Source: Elusimicrobia bacterium RIFOXYB2_FULL_48_7 (lineage in GTDB: Bacteria; Elusimicrobiota; Endomicrobiia; CG1-02-37-114; XYA2-FULL-39-19). Taken from it: a DNA stretch of 14,096 nucleotides. The position numbers and the translations under genes were made by a program. Under the pieces are notes generated by a model. It saw only the letters and a program-made list of their open reading frames with translations. It had not been told where the DNA came from and made no database searches. Positions 13,924-14,096 of this stretch are shown piece by piece (positions within the stretch are counted from its first letter, which is position 1; each line of letters opens with the position of its first letter). The stretch lies in NCBI GenBank assembly GCA_001800495.1, contig MGVM01000028.1:1-14096 (forward strand), read 5' to 3'.

Positions 13924-14096
13924 ATGAAAAAAATCAAGGATCTGAAAACCAAGGACAAAATACTCCATAACGCCATACAGGAGTTTATAGAAAACGGGTA
14001 TCACGGGGCGCGGATGCAGAGGATTGCGGAGCGCGCCAAGGTGAATAAAGCCCTTATTTTCTATTATTTTTCAAGCAAGGAGCTTATATATAAGGA
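13924..14096 (+). CDS. TetR-family transcriptional regulator, N-terminal part (3' end outside window)
   Basis: The frame opens at the ATG at 13924 and runs off the window after 57 residues. It has the TetR N-terminal DNA-binding domain: a first helix (KDKILHNAIQEFIENGYHG, about 11-28), then the helix-turn-helix MQRIAERAKVNKALIFYYF (31-49) and SSKELIY, which is the family's most conserved stretch. The ligand-binding domain lies outside, so the inducer cannot be guessed. No Shine-Dalgarno is visible before the ATG. TetR regulators with such operators commonly control themselves and a neighbouring efflux or metabolic operon, expected to the right of the window. It is divergent from the tRNA transcript. 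Confidence 0.85.
   Translation, partial: MKKIKDLKTKDKILHNAIQEFIENGYHGARMQRIAERAKVNKALIFYYFSSKELIYK

Overview
The window (roughly 45% G+C by eye) looks like ordinary chromosome from a bacterium, probably a diderm anaerobe of an uncultured candidate phylum. The lineage is inference from four things: a secreted protein whose C-terminal domain looks FlgD-like or type IX-sorting-like, a signal-peptide-bearing beta-barrel-like protein, a citrate synthase resembling those of anaerobes, and an archaeal-style thymidylate synthase. No mobile element, CRISPR array, phage gene or defence island was seen, and no stretch over 300 bases lacks a gene.

Layout. Bases 1-1201 (+) carry the end of an ABC-2 type permease and, 10 bases on, a membrane-anchored TPR-like protein with a His/Cys-rich insert. 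A thymidylate synthase (1202-1966, -) faces it with no base between the two stop codons. A divergent promoter region (1967-2078) then serves the synthase and a TMTC-like GT-C membrane glycosyltransferase with C-terminal TPRs (2079-3611, +), whose promoter predicts a leaderless mRNA. Citrate synthase follows (3692-5047, +) with its own promoter and a hairpin at the predicted 5' end of its message.

The most striking gene is 5097-11075 (+). It encodes a 1992-residue secreted protein made of a signal peptide, twelve NHL-type beta-propeller blades that resolve into two successive sets of six, eleven IPT/TIG-like repeats with a near-exact 90-residue period, a ZU5-like domain and a C-terminal sorting-type domain. 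It ends at a bidirectional terminator shared with a convergent LTA-synthase-type phosphoglycerol transferase (11135-12925, -).

The right end holds a small beta-barrel-like exported protein (12984-13547, -) directly downstream of tRNA-His and tRNA-Arg genes, apparently all read from one strong promoter. Divergent from that is the start of a TetR-family regulator gene (13924 to the window end, +), with two overlapping palindromic operators over its start site.

The genes do not form one pathway. The common theme is the cell surface: export, lipid-linked sugar transfer, phosphoglycerol transfer and a giant repeat protein, next to core metabolism (thyA, gltA) and tRNAs. The most testable idea beyond annotation is that the TMTC-like enzyme glycosylates the TIG-repeat protein. 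I did not find a clearly new multi-gene system.
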